From Hermodice carunculata (Eukaryota; Annelida; Polychaeta; Eunicida; Amphinomidae): 64,000 nt of DNA. The stretch is from positions 17,668,240 through 17,732,239 of the forward strand of contig OZ026628.1 of the NCBI GenBank assembly GCA_964020975.1. Direction: 5' to 3'. The number at the start of each line of letters is the position of its first letter. Positions within the stretch are counted from its first letter, which is position 1. A program made the translations under genes and the position numbers. This document shows, in pieces, positions 1 through 12,440 of this stretch. A model generated the notes under the pieces. It ran no database searches, had not been told where the DNA came from, and worked only from the letters and a program-made list of their open reading frames with translations.

Positions 1-1031
1 ATATGCTAAGTAACACCATTGGGAATTTTAAATCTTGAATAACTTCAAAGCTATAATCGATAGAAATGCCATTCCTTCTACTCCTATTATGGACTAGTAC
101 TCATCTGATGAATTGGTAGTGAAGGCTGCACAAATTCAAATTCTGCAAATTAAGGGTATACGAAATTTCAAATCTTGAATATCTTCAAAAGTGTGTACAC
201 GGACAGACTTTTTAGCAATCTGATAGGTGGCGACACCTGGTTAGAGAAATTAAAAATTCAACAGAGTCTGAAGCTTAACTCTGTAATAAAAAAAAATGAT
301 AGTTAGACCTTCCATTTGTATCTTCTATAATAGTGTAGCTGCCTGATACAGTTAAATGAAGCGAAACAAAGCAAATTCAATTTCTGGGTGTATGTATACA
401 TGCACTGGATCTGAATTGGGACTGCGACTAGGAATTCCTTGTCTCGATTTGGGCAAGGCCAGTTGCCTAGCAACAGACTGGGCATGTTGGTGAAGGTGGA
501 ACCATACGGTAGGGGTATGGTGGAAGATGCAGTGTGGCTTTGAGTAATGTGTTATCTTAAACTGGAAGGAAAAGTAACAAGTGAAATCCATGAAGGAGCT
601 TCATCTACATATGCACAACCACTGGTAAAACTCAGGTGGGGCCACCCCTCCATCTCCCTTCTCACTAGGTACCTCAGCTGTGACAGAGCTGTATTTTTAG
701 ATGTTGCCAATTAGTATGCTTAAAAGTTGAATAACTTCTGTATGCACACTGGCAGGTTGTGTCTGCATCATATACACCAGAGAGGCTTTCACACAAGTTA
801 GGCTGAGCTGTGCAAGACATATGGCTGGGATTACACAGAGGTTTATGTAGTAAAATTGAACTGAAGCTGAGTTGGAGTACATTGAGGCAATTTGAAAAAG
901 TATTTTCCATCATTCAAGCTATTAGTTGGGTACATTGAAGTAAGTCTTGGAGCTTGTTACACTGAGGCCGCTTTGTGGCAGGTGTGACTTTCCAACACTG
1001 TTCCTTAAAACTAGTTGATTACACTCACTGG
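1..1031. other. AT-rich sequence with no supported gene
   Basis: Only short, low-complexity open frames occur on either strand, with no recognisable domain and no convincing exon. I see no repeat structure either. Confidence 0.5.
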
Positions 1032-1385
1032 TTGTATCTGTTATACACTGTAGTACTAAAGTACCAATTGTACACTGTCATACCGATCATACGCTGCAGT
1101 ACTGAAGTACCCAATTTATTATACACTGTAGTACTAAAGTACCAATTGTACACTGTAATACTGATGATATGCTGCAGTACTGAAGTACCCAATTTTCACT
1201 GTTGTAACACTGTCATACTGATCATACACAGTAGTATTGAATTACCCATTGTACACTGTTGTAACATTGTCGTACCAATCATACATATAGTACTTTGAAG
1301 TGCAAATCTACACTGTTGTACTTGAAGTACCCATTGTACATCGTCATACTGATAATACACTGTAGTACTGAAATACCAATGTTGC
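1032..1385. repeat. Imperfect tandem minisatellite
   Basis: Degenerate units alternate TACACTGTAGTACT, GAAGTACCCAATT and TACACTGTCATACTGATCATAC about five times, with units of roughly 65-80 bases. The open frame across it is a by-product of the repetition. Confidence 0.7.
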
Positions 1386-2111
1386 TGACAGAGTCTAGCA
1401 GCGAATAGTTTCCCTTAGGCCAAATGAAAAATATTCTGGTTTATCATCAGGGATTCAAAAAAAAAAAAAAAGAAAGAAAGAAAAAAAGTGATGAGGGAGG
1501 GAGGTTTCTCCTTTTTTACAATTCCCTTCTCTCTGCAAGTCCTCATTGCCCTACAAAGCCTTTTCTCAGAAGGTCATTTGTTCATTCAGAATGTCAGGAA
1601 TGCTGTACTATACATGTGGTTCTCTTGATTGGCTAACCGCTCAAAGGATTAATTGTACCTCTGTCAGTAGTATATTTTTATATTTTTGCTCCTATTTATA
1701 TGAATATGTATGGCTCCTACACTAGTTCTTATGGTAATCATGTCAACATTTTTTTCGAACCCTGTTGCTCTCCACCTTATTCATTTAATGCATGCAACAT
1801 ATTACATTATTGTAGTGTATTATCATTTTTTCTGTCTTTTAATAGTTTGTCTTATAATTTAATGTATGCAACTAATTGTAGTATTATCATTTATATTCTG
1901 TCTTTTATTAATTTGTCTTATTATTTATCTTTTGTGCCATTTTTTCTCTATGATGATTTTTATTGATTCCATTTTTGGTACATTTATACCAGGTAAGACA
2001 ACAGCTCTTCATGAGCTAATGTTTATTGTGAATGGAAACCATTCCAAGTAAAACTTACCTTAAACCTCACCATGCCTTAACTTCCAGTCATGAACATTTT
2101 TGACACGAAAT
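1386..2111. other. Gene-free spacer with poly-A tract
   Basis: It holds an A-rich run near 1457-1487 followed by T-rich sequence. No exon or element ends were identified. Confidence 0.45.
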
Positions 2112-3995
2112 TAACAAAAGGGCTGTGTGAGCAACCCATGCTCAGTTGACCTGTAAATTCACCACACTTGGTGATCTTTAAACTTGGGATAGGATCAAAG
2201 TCATCCATGTACTGAGTAAGTCAAACCTTTATAGAAGAACACTAACATGCAATATCAAGGTCCCAGTTCAAGTGGTTTTGAAGTTATAGTGAAGAATAAA
2301 AAGTCATGTTTGTTGCACTGTGACCCCAGAAAGGAGGTCAAGGTCACTCATGTGTTGTATGAGCATGACCTTCATAGACAAACATTAACATGTGCAACAT
2401 CAAGGTCCAAACTCAAAATAGATCTCAAGGTATGAAGTGAACAGTTAATTTCATGTCAGCTGTCCTGTCACCTTGGGAATGAGGTCAAGGTCCAAAAATC
2501 ACTGGAGCATGACCACTTTCCAAATAGATAGACACTTATCAAAGGAACATCCTGACCAAGTTTGACACAAATCTGGCAAAAATTATTTAAGTTAAAAACC
2601 ATTACAAGAAATTACCATGTTAAACTTTCCTATTAAAAAACCTTTTCAAATCCCCCCCCCCCAAAAAAAAGTATAAAAAAATCTAAAAATCACTGGAACT
2701 TGACCATTTGAACAAACTTGGTAGAGACCTGCCCTGCTTAAAGTAGCTTAGTTTTTAATCAGACATTGATCTTTTGACGGTTTCCATTGGTTTCTTTTAA
2801 ACGCTAGTGAGAAATTACCTATGGAGTGTTGTCAATTTTGATCCCTAGTGACATGATAAAGTCAAGGAAAATATGTTGGTTATTATCTTAATAATGGGGG
2901 ATGCTGTCGCTTTTCATCTCAAAATGATGACTCTAACACTATGAGCGAAATTTTTGATAATGCAAACAGTGATGAGAGTTTGGCATAAAAGTGACCTCGA
3001 TATTATTTCAAAGGTCACAGGAACACTAATCTAAAGCCTTTGTATGCAAGGTCAGCTAAGCACAGGACTCACACCATATAAAAATATTTTGAAAATTCAC
3101 TGGAGCACAACTATTTGAAGACACTTGGTGGAGACTTAGCAAAGAAAATTACCATCCCAAACCCCATTGACTTGCATTGGAAAGTAAGCATTAACAGACA
3201 AATACCTCAATTGAAAAAAACTCAAAAACAAGAGGGCTGTGTGAGCAGCCCCTCCACAGCTGACCTAGACATTCATCACTCTTGCAGCCCTGTGAACTTG
3301 GGATAGGATCAAGGTCACCCATATACTGAGTAAGTCTGACCTTTAAAGAAGAACACATGTGCAACATCAAGGTCCCAGTTCAAGTAGTTCTCAAGTTATA
3401 GTGAAGAGTAAAATTCATGTATGTTGCACTGTGACCCCAGAAACGAGGTCATGGTCATTCATATACTATCTAAGCATGACCTTCATAGAGAAACATTAAC
3501 ATGTGCAACATCAACTTCCTAACTCAAAACAGATCTCAAGTTATCAAATGAACAGCAAATTTCATGTCAGTTGTGCTGTGACCTTGGGAATGAGGTCAAG
3601 GTCCAAACATCACTGGAGCATGACCATTGCACAAAGTAGGTAGGCACTTATAAAAAGTACATCCCTACCAAGTTTGGCACAAATCTGGCCAAAATTATTT
3701 AAGTTATAACCATCACAAGAAATTCCAGCATTAAACTTTCCTTTTAAAAGTTTTTGAAAAATTTTAGGTAAAAAAATCGTTAAAAAATCCAAAAGTCACT
3801 GGAGCTTGACCATTTGAACAAACTTAGTAGAGACCCACCCAAGGTACAGAGCTGCCAAGTTTGAAGTGAATCTGACCCAAGGTTTCTTCAGAGAAGTTCA
3901 AAACGTGAATTACCATTAGAATGCCCATTGAATTGCATAGTAAGCAAAAGTAAAAGTGCATCTACCGATAAGTACCCGAATTGAAAAAACAAGGC
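2112..3995 (+). repeat. Two adjacent copies of a dispersed repeat (GGGCTGTGTGA family)
   Basis: Copy one starts near 2112 and copy two near 3227, each with an A(A)CAAGAGGGCTGTGTGAGCA-type start that can form a short hairpin. Both contain TGACCCC/AGGTCAAGGTCA half-site blocks, then CACTGGAGCATGACCATTTGAACAAACTTGG blocks (seen here in fragments), and end near AAGTACCCGAATTGAAAA. The same family recurs at 32.9-38.7 kb on the same strand. No protein is encoded; it looks non-autonomous. Confidence 0.75.
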
Positions 3996-4169
3996 TTCAA
4001 GCCTAGAGGTGGGGCTTTTTGTTGTTTTTCCTTTGCTGTCATTGGGGCATGAACATACGTTTACATGTATAATATTCTGTCCATGGGGTGGCCTCTGAAT
4101 AATTTTGTAACATGATTATAATATAGTAGTCCCTGCTTTGAGAGACCACTGCTATCAAAGACCAGTTGC

Positions 4170-4214
4170 ATGTACTATGTACATGAGAGGTGGTCTCCTT
4201 ACGGAGCCCCACCT
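4170..4214. repeat. Hairpin-bearing repeat end, shared with 51358-51403
   Basis: A ~44-base segment is nearly identical to one at 51358-51403. Its core (4188-4214) folds as AGGTGG-CTCC-loop-GGAG-CCACCT. It looks like the terminal hairpin of a dispersed element, though I cannot define the rest of that element here. Confidence 0.55.
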
Positions 4215-4308
4215 AATAAAAAATTGTGGTAAGTCAGCCCAACTCAGTATTTTTCATATATACTTTTTTTTATTAAACGCTCCAGGAATTAAATTGAACA
4301 TCGCATGA

Positions 4309-4854
4309 AAAATACATAGGCCAATGAAGAACAAGCATTTACCAAGTAGCCTGTTAATACTCTTTGCTGTCATGCATGTGCTTCCTATATAATAAGCACT
4401 TGTTCTCACCATCAACCTCTGGATCATTTCAAACTTGTCCTGATCAATTTGAAAACATGGCTACTCATCTCTACCTTTAAATTTAGACATAAAATACATA
4501 GGCCAATGAAGGACAAGCATTTACCAAGTAGCCTGTTAATCCTCTTTGCTGTCATGCATGTGCTTCCTATATAATAAGCACTTGTTCTCACCATCAACCT
4601 CTGGATCATTTCAAACTTGTCCTGATCAATTTGAAAACATGGCTACTCATCTCTACCCTTAAATTTAGACATAAAATACATAGGCCAATGAAGAACAAGC
4701 ATTTACCAAGTTGCCTGTTAATACTCTTTGCTGTCATGCATGTGCTTCCTATATAATAAGCACTTGTTCTCACCATCAACCTCTGGATCATTTCAAACTT
4801 GTCCTGATCAATTTGAAAACATGGCTACTCATCTCTACCTTTAAATTTAGACAT
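4309..4854. repeat. Three-copy tandem array, 182-bp unit
   Basis: Units start at 4309, 4491 and 4673 and differ at only a few positions, so the amplification is recent. The unit length is not a multiple of three. Similar short frames in each copy are therefore not evidence of a repeated protein. Confidence 0.95.
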
Positions 4855-5826
4855 AAAACTTATCCTTTATTACAAACTGAACATGTCTTGAATATCATTT
4901 AATTAGTCCTTGCTTTCCCAGCCGCCACAAGCTAATGACCACAAGTTCAGCCCTTGGTATATCATGAGTGTATTGTAGTAGGTCCTTCTGAAAAAGCATC
5001 TACAAACAGGCTAAGAACTCACTGCAATATTCACAATCATCATTCACACTTTGAACATCAACACATATATATACATGCACAATGTTGTCTCATTATAATG
5101 CTGATGATGTTGTCCATGGAGGATACCATGTTCTAGTAAAACTACTTTATAATGAGAGCACATTTAACACAGATGTACATGTACATTTGTAGTCGAAAAG
5201 TACCTGAATTGGAACCAAAGGACCCACTATGTATCAGAATCCACCTTGTACTGAGGGACCTTGTAAGTCACTATAAAATAAATTCCGTTATCCTTTTTTT
5301 TGCAAAAAAATAATGGATACGTGGGCCGATTTTGCATCTCCCCCTCAAGCATCAAAAGGGGTAATATTAACAAATCATGAAGTCAGCAAAATAGTTTTAC
5401 TAAATATAAATGAACTGCCAGGTAAAAAATGTTTGATGCAGGCAGCGATGAGTAACAGGAATATATTTGATAGGGCCTAAAGCCGGAGCACTGAGTGCAC
5501 TACTCAGCACCTGACACACTTTTCATCAGTAAAGCAAAGTCTTGATACAGCCTTATGTTTCCATTGATATATTCTGCATGTGCAGTTTTGCCTTCATTCA
5601 AACCAGTTGTCTATGCTATTGGAATACTACCAGTTACAATGGTTGGATTTGAGTTTATGGTCAATTATAATGCCCAAGCTACCACACAACACTGTTAACT
5701 GTTGAACCAGTTCCTAGCCACCCTTAAGATAAACTTCAGATTCTCTCTGTGTGCATAGAAATACAGGACTACAAGTTGAAACAATGCATTCAAGTGTTTG
5801 TGCACATTTCAATTGTGGAGCGCTTC
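4855..5826. other. Spacer without supported gene
   Basis: AT-rich sequence with no recognisable domain. It probably contains the 3' flank of the minus-strand gene that follows. Confidence 0.4.
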
Positions 5827-8806
5827 TCATTTCCTCTTCTGTTCGAGGTTTTTAGTCTCTTCCTGTGTTGTCAGCATAAACTTCTGGCGTGGTTTGGCAA
5901 CTCGTTGTTTCCTAGAAATGTAAATTAACATTTTCAATATGCATGTGTTTGTATCTATCAAGTTGTCAAAACATAATAAAAGTGTCATTTTGAACAACAT
6001 AATAGGTATTTGCAAACATGGAATGACCATTTACAGTCTGATTGAAGTGATAGCTGTACATGTTCTTTCAAGGATTGCAAATTATCATTAGAAGTGACAG
6101 TTGGAAGTATAGTCTTTTCTATGAACATATTTCAGCTTCTGGCAATTGAAATTATTTGAACAAATGAAGATCTCTATGCCTATAGTAGGCATAATTGCAA
6201 CAAAGTATTTTTGCAGGCCAGAGTACACCATGCTTTGCAGGTGACTGATGATGATAGTTCTTATTTATGGCTTTGAACATAGGCCTGCATGGAATGCCCC
6301 TTCAGCATATTTCTGCATAAACTGTATTGGTATTTTCAAATTCAATACAAGTTACTTTGCGAGAATTTATACATTGGCTATTTCAGAGCCATAGGTAATA
6401 TAACAAAGTAATGCCAGCTGATCTGTAATAAAGGAACCAATTTTATTCATGACTGTTCAGTTACACATTGTATTTCTAAGTAAACATATTTTTTGTGTAC
6501 GTGCCATATAATGATTTGGTTTTGGAAATTGATATCAGTTATTTTACTTGTGCTATTAATATTTCTAGAAAAATAAGTGTGTTTTACAAATAACAACTTT
6601 CAAATGAAGTAGTAAAATTACATTGTTTAAGTTCCTACAGGGCTTATTCGGTGCTGTATCATTTGCAGGGTTTGGTTGGTTGAACATTCAGGAAGTGTTA
6701 ATAAATTTCAAATACATGTACTGGTATTTTTCTCCTATTAGTATTATGTTTTATTTAAAGTTGTCGTTTGCTGAGAAACAAAGTATTTGATAAGTCTGTG
6801 TTGTTTATATGTTTCAGTTTTACTACACTTTCACATTATTATTGGAAAACTGGAAAGCTGTACTCTGTTTATAAATTTTACTTTGAACATTCTCACCAGT
6901 ATTATAGATGTCACCATGTTATTACTGGTAGTTATTGTCACTTTTGATGGCAACTCTAGTGACGGAATTGTGGCAGCTGATTCTTTGTTACATGTGAGCG
7001 TCACTTCTTCTGTGGCATTTTCTTCGAGGAACTCGATTGTTTTTTTGTATCTTTCCACCCCATGGCCAATGATGGTACCTTCAACTGTTTTCAACTTTGG
7101 AGGTAGTTTGGTTATCTGAAAATATATTTATATATTGCAAAATTAAACAAATGGCATGTGTCTTGCTTTTGCGAAATGGTTGTTTTGTACATCAACTATT
7201 AGTTACTGGCCAACAGTAAAACAGATGTAGATCAGTGTTGCTGAGAGAAGTAACCCTATACAGAAGAACCAATTGCGCATATGTTCAAAATAGTTGCTTT
7301 GGAGTAATGTAGCTATGTATTTCCTAAGTGATAATGAAAAAATAATTCTCTGAGGTCACATATTCAGGACAAGGAAATTTCTCTTTGGGATGTACTTGTC
7401 CAGAGACAAGTATTCTCAGCTTTTGCATGTTAATGTTCTTATTTCTCCATTCAATTTTTATTTGTCTTGGACCCACTGTAAACTCGATTACATGTATTCA
7501 TAATTTAAATGAAACAAGTTCATATCAAAGTTTTATTTATAGTATATAACTTCATGACCACTTCTGTATGAGGTTGAATATCAGTAGTGCTACATGTAGT
7601 TTAACTTCAAAAGGCAGGGAGTGACCATTTTATGGCTTTTTCCCCTACTGTACGGAAATTTGTTCCAAAATTGTAGTTGCCTATTTTCATTTCTTTTATT
7701 TATCAAATAAATATCAGGCCACAAACATGGTTAAATAAAGTTATGAATGGTGAGTGAATTTTTGGAAAAATTTATTTTTGTGCAGCATTTTAAATTTTCA
7801 CATAACATACCTTGATGTCAGTACCGGCAGTAGTATCCAATGTTGGATATGCATAATAGTGGCTCAGTCGCGCATCCCACAATGTGACTGTATCTCCTTG
7901 CTGAATACTTATTTCATGGTGTGGGGCCCACATATTGACTTGGATATCACCAGTGTCGTCTGACATTTTTATTTTCCTGCATTTGGTGGTGGGTTCCTCA
8001 ACCTGAAAGCACAGAGTGTTATGTATTTAGCCACATATAGGTGAAAAACTTGCTTGTATATGTTAAATTATGATTTGTTTTAACAAATAATTACGCAAGA
8101 GTCATGTTACAGCTACACTGACCTTTGACAAGATTAGTGTTACTGTGGCACACTTATTGAACTTATGACTGCATGTTGCAACATATTTATTCTTTTTGTG
8201 AAATGACATAAATTACACTGGTGCAATAGGGTGGATCAAATTTGTTATGTATTTTATGGTATATGTACTATAAAATGATAGTTACTGTTTCAGCAATAAA
8301 TTTTATTGAATATGTTATATTTGGGGCCATATGTGAACACAAAAAGAATGAAACTGTGTGTGAATAATAGATATTTACCTCTTCAACTATCCCGCTAAGG
8401 GATACCCTTCTCTTGTTTCCTTGGGTTTTGGCTGTCTGTATGGTCTGGATAGGCGCATACATTGCTTGTCTTGCAGTTTCAATGAGGACAGAGTCAAAGG
8501 TTTTTGGCAATGCCAGTTTGCTGACTTTTGTCTTTTCTCCAATGACAATAAGCCCTTTAGACATTCTGAAATTGCTTATTTTTAATTGGTGATGGTCCCT
8601 CACTGCATCTTTGATGAGTCCAAAACTTTCTTCTTGGTAAACTGTTGCCACATAATGTTGTTCAGGTGCCAGCAACGCAACCTTCATAAGGCTGTCAAGG
8701 CCACCGCCTTCCTTCGGAAATTTTATTACATTGGTATGAGCCACAGGGTGAAGTTTGTATACTTCTCTGATAATTCCCTCCTCCCTGTCCTTTAACTTTG
8801 CCATCT
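5827..8806 (-). CDS. Spliced gene encoding an OB-fold-like protein (at least 4 exons)
   Basis: Exons read on the minus strand: 8806-8379 (acceptor TTGTTGCAG, donor GAG|GTAAAT; first Met at 8804), 8002-7811 (CTTTCAG to AAG|GTATGT), 7115-6897 (TTTTCAG to CTG|GTGAGA) and a last exon from 5911 (TTTCTAG). Exons 1-3 join in phase 0. The joined product runs through VSLSGIVEEVEEP, KIKMSDDTGDIQVNMW, GDTVTLWDARLSHYY and TTAGTDIK. That alternation of strands, with a central turn and a hydrophobic partner strand, suggests an OB-fold nucleic-acid-binding domain. I recall similar uncharacterised proteins in marine invertebrates but cannot name the family. The last exon is uncertain: phase 0 gives a stop at 5852-5854, whereas the other frame gives a basic tail (KQRVAKPRQKFML) ending at 5827. 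Alternatively the first exon may begin at 8908 after another acceptor-like site. Confidence 0.7.
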
Positions 8807-8924
8807 CTGCAACAATTGAAGCAAAACAGTTGTTCAAAAATAGTATCATATTGTTCAAGAGATATAAATGCTGTACATAAATATACTCCTTTGTAGTGAC
8901 CATTTTCCTGCAATCAAATATCAA

Positions 8925-9986
8925 TGAATATAAGTGTAAATATGTTTTGGGGAAATAAAATTGACCAATATGTGCTGTAACAAAGATGTTGCAAAATTTA
9001 CAGTCAATACATGCAATATTTGCTTACTTGTGAAAAAAGTTTTTCCAAGTTATGCTTATCAATAAATTATGTAATTCCCTGATCGAACCATACATTCACA
9101 CCTGCATTTAATTGGTAGTTTATGTGTAGTGTTGTAATCACTGCTCTACACTATAATCTTCTATTTTAGTTCCAGAAAGGATGACAAAATTTGCTTCATG
9201 TGCTGGTTCAGATGAAAGCAGTTTAATATACTGTATATGAATAATTTAAATACATGTACATTTATATAGAAAACCAGAAATTTTATTTATAACAAAAAAT
9301 GTTCAAATGTTTCAAGAATATATAAGTTATGTCGTTTAATATATTGCATACGAACAAAATCTCATCACACAGTGTATGATGAGATTTTGATATGAATTAT
9401 TGAAATCTAGAGAAAATATTTCCCACAAATTATTAAAAGTAATTATAATTTTACACCTACCTGTTCATATTGTGAGAAAACATGTTGATTTTAATCACAG
9501 TGGCAGCTAACAGTAGCATTTATCAGACAGAAAAAGTGAGAAAACTAGTTTTTTACTTTCTTATTAATGTCTACTTTAATATATGAATAGAGACTTGTAA
9601 AGTTTAGAATTTAGAATGGTTGATGACTTTCATGAAATAGCTGGGCCTGACATAAAGACAAGCTTTACTGTCTGGGACAAGTAAATTTTCTGGCAGGACA
9701 AGTACAAAATTTGAACTGCATAGGAATTTAACCCATTACTTGTCTAAAAATAGGACAAAAACTTGGGTGGGACAAGTACTGGAGATGTTTAATGTCAAGC
9801 CCTGAATAGTGTGGTCTTTTGCATTTAAACCTGTTTGTTTTTTCCTCATCTATCACTTTGTTGGGATGCACTTCTGAATATGTTTAGTACGTGTTTATTT
9901 CTAATCACATTTCAATCACTGATAACAAAACATGTTAAAAGGTTTAGTAATACACAAATACTGCTATTTTCAGATTACTTTCCTGT
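8925..9986. other. Spacer between the OB-fold gene and the Helentron
   Basis: No gene is seen. A small perfect hairpin (12-13-bp arms, CAAAATCTCATCA and its complement) lies at 9355-9389. The 3' border of the Helentron should lie in or beyond this spacer, but I could not identify a terminal motif. Confidence 0.4.
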
Positions 9987-10487
9987 TTAATCACCTAGCA
10001 TTGGAGGCAGTGAAGGTATAGCAATATAGAGTGGCCTGTGATCACTGAAATGTGTCTCGAAGGTACCAGCTATGTACATATCTTCACGAATATTTGTCCA
10101 TATATGATCAATTGTTGTGTTTTTGTCTTTTGTGGGTTGTTTTATCACCTGGTGAAATTTTTTATGTGTAAAATATTCAGCCAGTGTCTTAAATGATATT
10201 GCAGTAGTATTGTGAGCATCAACATTGAAGTCTCCCATGACTATAATTGGCATTTCGGAAATCTAGTTCAGCATGTACACTTCAGCTTCAATCATATCCA
10301 CAATTATTTGTATAGAATTTGTTGGTGATGGAGATCTATATATTACAATAATGTGAAATGTTGCTTCTCCAATAGAAATAGTTACACTTGTAAGCTGGTT
10401 GGCATCCACAACCATTTTGTTCATTGATGTAACATGTAACTTGCTGTAAACTGCCGTTCCATATGGTGACCTTGTATTATCTGCCAT
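9987..10487 (-). pseudogene. Helentron C-terminal endonuclease, second part
   Basis: Two open segments (10487-10263 and 10253-9987) are separated by one in-frame stop. They encode the C-terminal half of an EEP (exonuclease-endonuclease-phosphatase) fold. Visible motifs are FHIIVIYRSPS, VMGDFNVDA with the metal-binding GDFN, TTIDHIWTN and FSDHRPLYI with the catalytic SDH. This domain is the hallmark that separates Helentrons from canonical Helitrons, and it presumably nicks the target. It ends ...MLGD-stop at 9987. All expected catalytic residues in this half are present, so decay is moderate. Confidence 0.85.
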
Positions 10488-11269
10488 TGGTGCAAAATCA
10501 TTACGATGTAATGTGAATTGCGGAATAGTGTAATTTTGGTCTTTTCTGTAGGCAGTAGTCTAGATTGTACAAAAGCACATATTGTTGAACTGAGGACATT
10601 GTAGTCTTCTCGGATATAAGCATAGTATTTGCGCAGAGAATTAACATTATAGAACATACATTTGAAATAATCTGCATGGAGATGACACGGTTCAAAAGGA
10701 ATACAAGAATACAGTTTCGACTGGTGGCGTAAACGATGCATTTCAGTATGTATCTTCTCTTTGTATAAGCAACCAATTTGTAAATTCTGTAAATTTGTTG
10801 CGCTGCTCAAACCAACATAATGCAAAGATAACATTTTACGATTGGGAAAGTTGATGACATAATTTTCCATAGTTTCTCCCTGAGCTCGATGTATAGATTT
10901 TGCTGCAGCACATTTTACTGGAAATTGCCTTCTTGAAACTGTGTAGTTTTGCCAATGACCAACTTGAAAGGTTGTTGTTATTTCCAGCACTGGCACCCAT
11001 GTTTTGTTTATATCAGAGGTGTATAGATGTGACATTTTTTGTTTAAGACATTTCCCAACCTTCTTATCGTCAAATTCTACCCACAATATGCTGGGTCTCT
11101 TTGAGTTTTGTATTCTGTAGTCAATCTTTTCTAGGATGCCCGAAGCACCATGTGCCATTCCATCTGTGGTATCAATGTTTGTTGTTAATTCATATCTGAG
11201 GCCCTCAGCTACCATTAAAACTGTACAGACTCCTTTAGTGTTTTTACTGTTGATAGGTACTTGTGACAT
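10421..11269 (-). pseudogene. Helentron PIF1 helicase C-terminal part plus start of endonuclease
   Basis: The first ~170 residues continue the PIF1/RecD-like helicase. They include the late motif AAKSIHRAQGETM (helicase motif V/VI region, usually AxTIHKxQG) and LHYVGLSSATNLQNLQI. The chain then enters the endonuclease with FKCMFYNVNSLRKYY (the NxNSL motif of EEP nucleases). It runs out of frame after about residue 265, where the other endonuclease frame takes over. The start overlaps the preceding helicase segment, which shows a frameshift between them. Confidence 0.8.
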
Positions 11270-12065
11270 AATTTCTGCACGTAATTTTTTGATGGATTTC
11301 CAAGTACTTGATCATGTGCATAAATCTTTTCTTTATTAGTTGTAGTTGCACAATCGTACACATGCTTATTGAAATCATCTATAGACTTGTTATCAAAATA
11401 CAAATGTGGCAAATGATGTGGATAATTTTCGCTATAAACCTCCCTACAAGTCATCTTCTGGCCTTCCAATAATGACAAATCCTCTGTTGTGTGCTTGCCT
11501 TCACGTAATCTGTTCAATAGATTGGCAAATGGAATGTGGTCTCTTTGTCGCATGATTGTGTTCAATTCATACATCATGAAATACTTGTTCCATAAATCTT
11601 CTCTGAAAATATTTGTGTCATTATTTCTTGGTACAGAGGTTTCAAATATTTGGGCATAATGAACTGGAGGTAGTTGGTATAAATCTCCAAAACATAAAAC
11701 ACTTTTTCCACCAAAAGGTTCATAATTACCAAATATTTCTTGCATGCGGCTATCGATATAACAGAACATAGCATTCGAAACCATGCTACATTCATCAATG
11801 ATAAGCAACTGCACATGCTCAAACTGTGAGAATACACGATTGTAGTCGCTGTGGTCCAGCTCTTTAAAATCATGTAATGATTGGTGAACTGGTATATTGA
11901 AAATGGAGTGCAGTGTATTTCCACCAATATTGAAGCTAGCTTTTCCTGTTACAGATGCCAATAAAACTGTTGGTGTATCAGGACTGATTCCAGGTTTCTT
12001 GGAAAACAATCTTATAAGTCCTTGATATATTGTTTTGAGAAGATATGTTTTGCCACATCCAGCTC
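11215..12065 (-). pseudogene. Helentron PIF1-type helicase, core
   Basis: The Walker A motif SGAGCGKT is encoded just upstream (about 12065-12042) and flows in frame into YLLKTIYQGLIRLFSKKPG. This is followed by TPTVLLASVTGKAS, the Walker B LLIIDECSMV and motif III FGDLYQLPPV. These are the 5'-3' SF1B helicase motifs that unwind the donor strand during rolling-circle transposition. The upstream linker is one base out of frame at a T run, so this segment no longer connects to Rep in one frame. Confidence 0.88.
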
Positions 12066-12419
12066 CACTAAAAAGTTGTATAGTGGTTCTGATTTGCTAC
12101 TGAACCAGTGAAGTATGTGGTAAAAGAAAGTTCGCTGTTCAATGTTTAGTGACTTTACCATTTTATGGTATTCAGCATCTGAAACAGCATTGGGTATATT
12201 CAGTTTTGTCAACTTGCGTTCTGTTGAAAAACATATATCGTGGCCAATATCATATGCCCTGTAATTTGTGTTTTCTCCTGGATCGAATGCAGCATACAAA
12301 TTGTCTACATCTCTTTGTTCTACTGTACCGCTTGTATCTCTTTCATAATCATCTTCACTATCACTATCATATTCATCATCAGCTACCATCCTAATGGCAT
12401 CATTCAAATTTTCAGACAA
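12012..12419 (-). pseudogene. Helentron Rep-helicase linker
   Basis: An acidic stretch (DDEYDSDSEDDYERD) is followed by SLNIEQRTFFYHILHWF and SEPLYNFL. The latter is the Q-motif-like segment that precedes Walker A in Helitron PIF1 domains. The frame slips at a T run next to Walker A (near 12070), a single-base change. A stop near 12440 also separates it from the Rep segment. Confidence 0.75.
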
Positions 12420-12440
12420 TTTATCATATTCTAGCCTTTT

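Noticed and set aside
4424-4902. Repeated ~61-codon minus-strand frames
   Set aside because: They are copies of a 182-bp satellite unit. The length is not a multiple of three and there are no coding signs.
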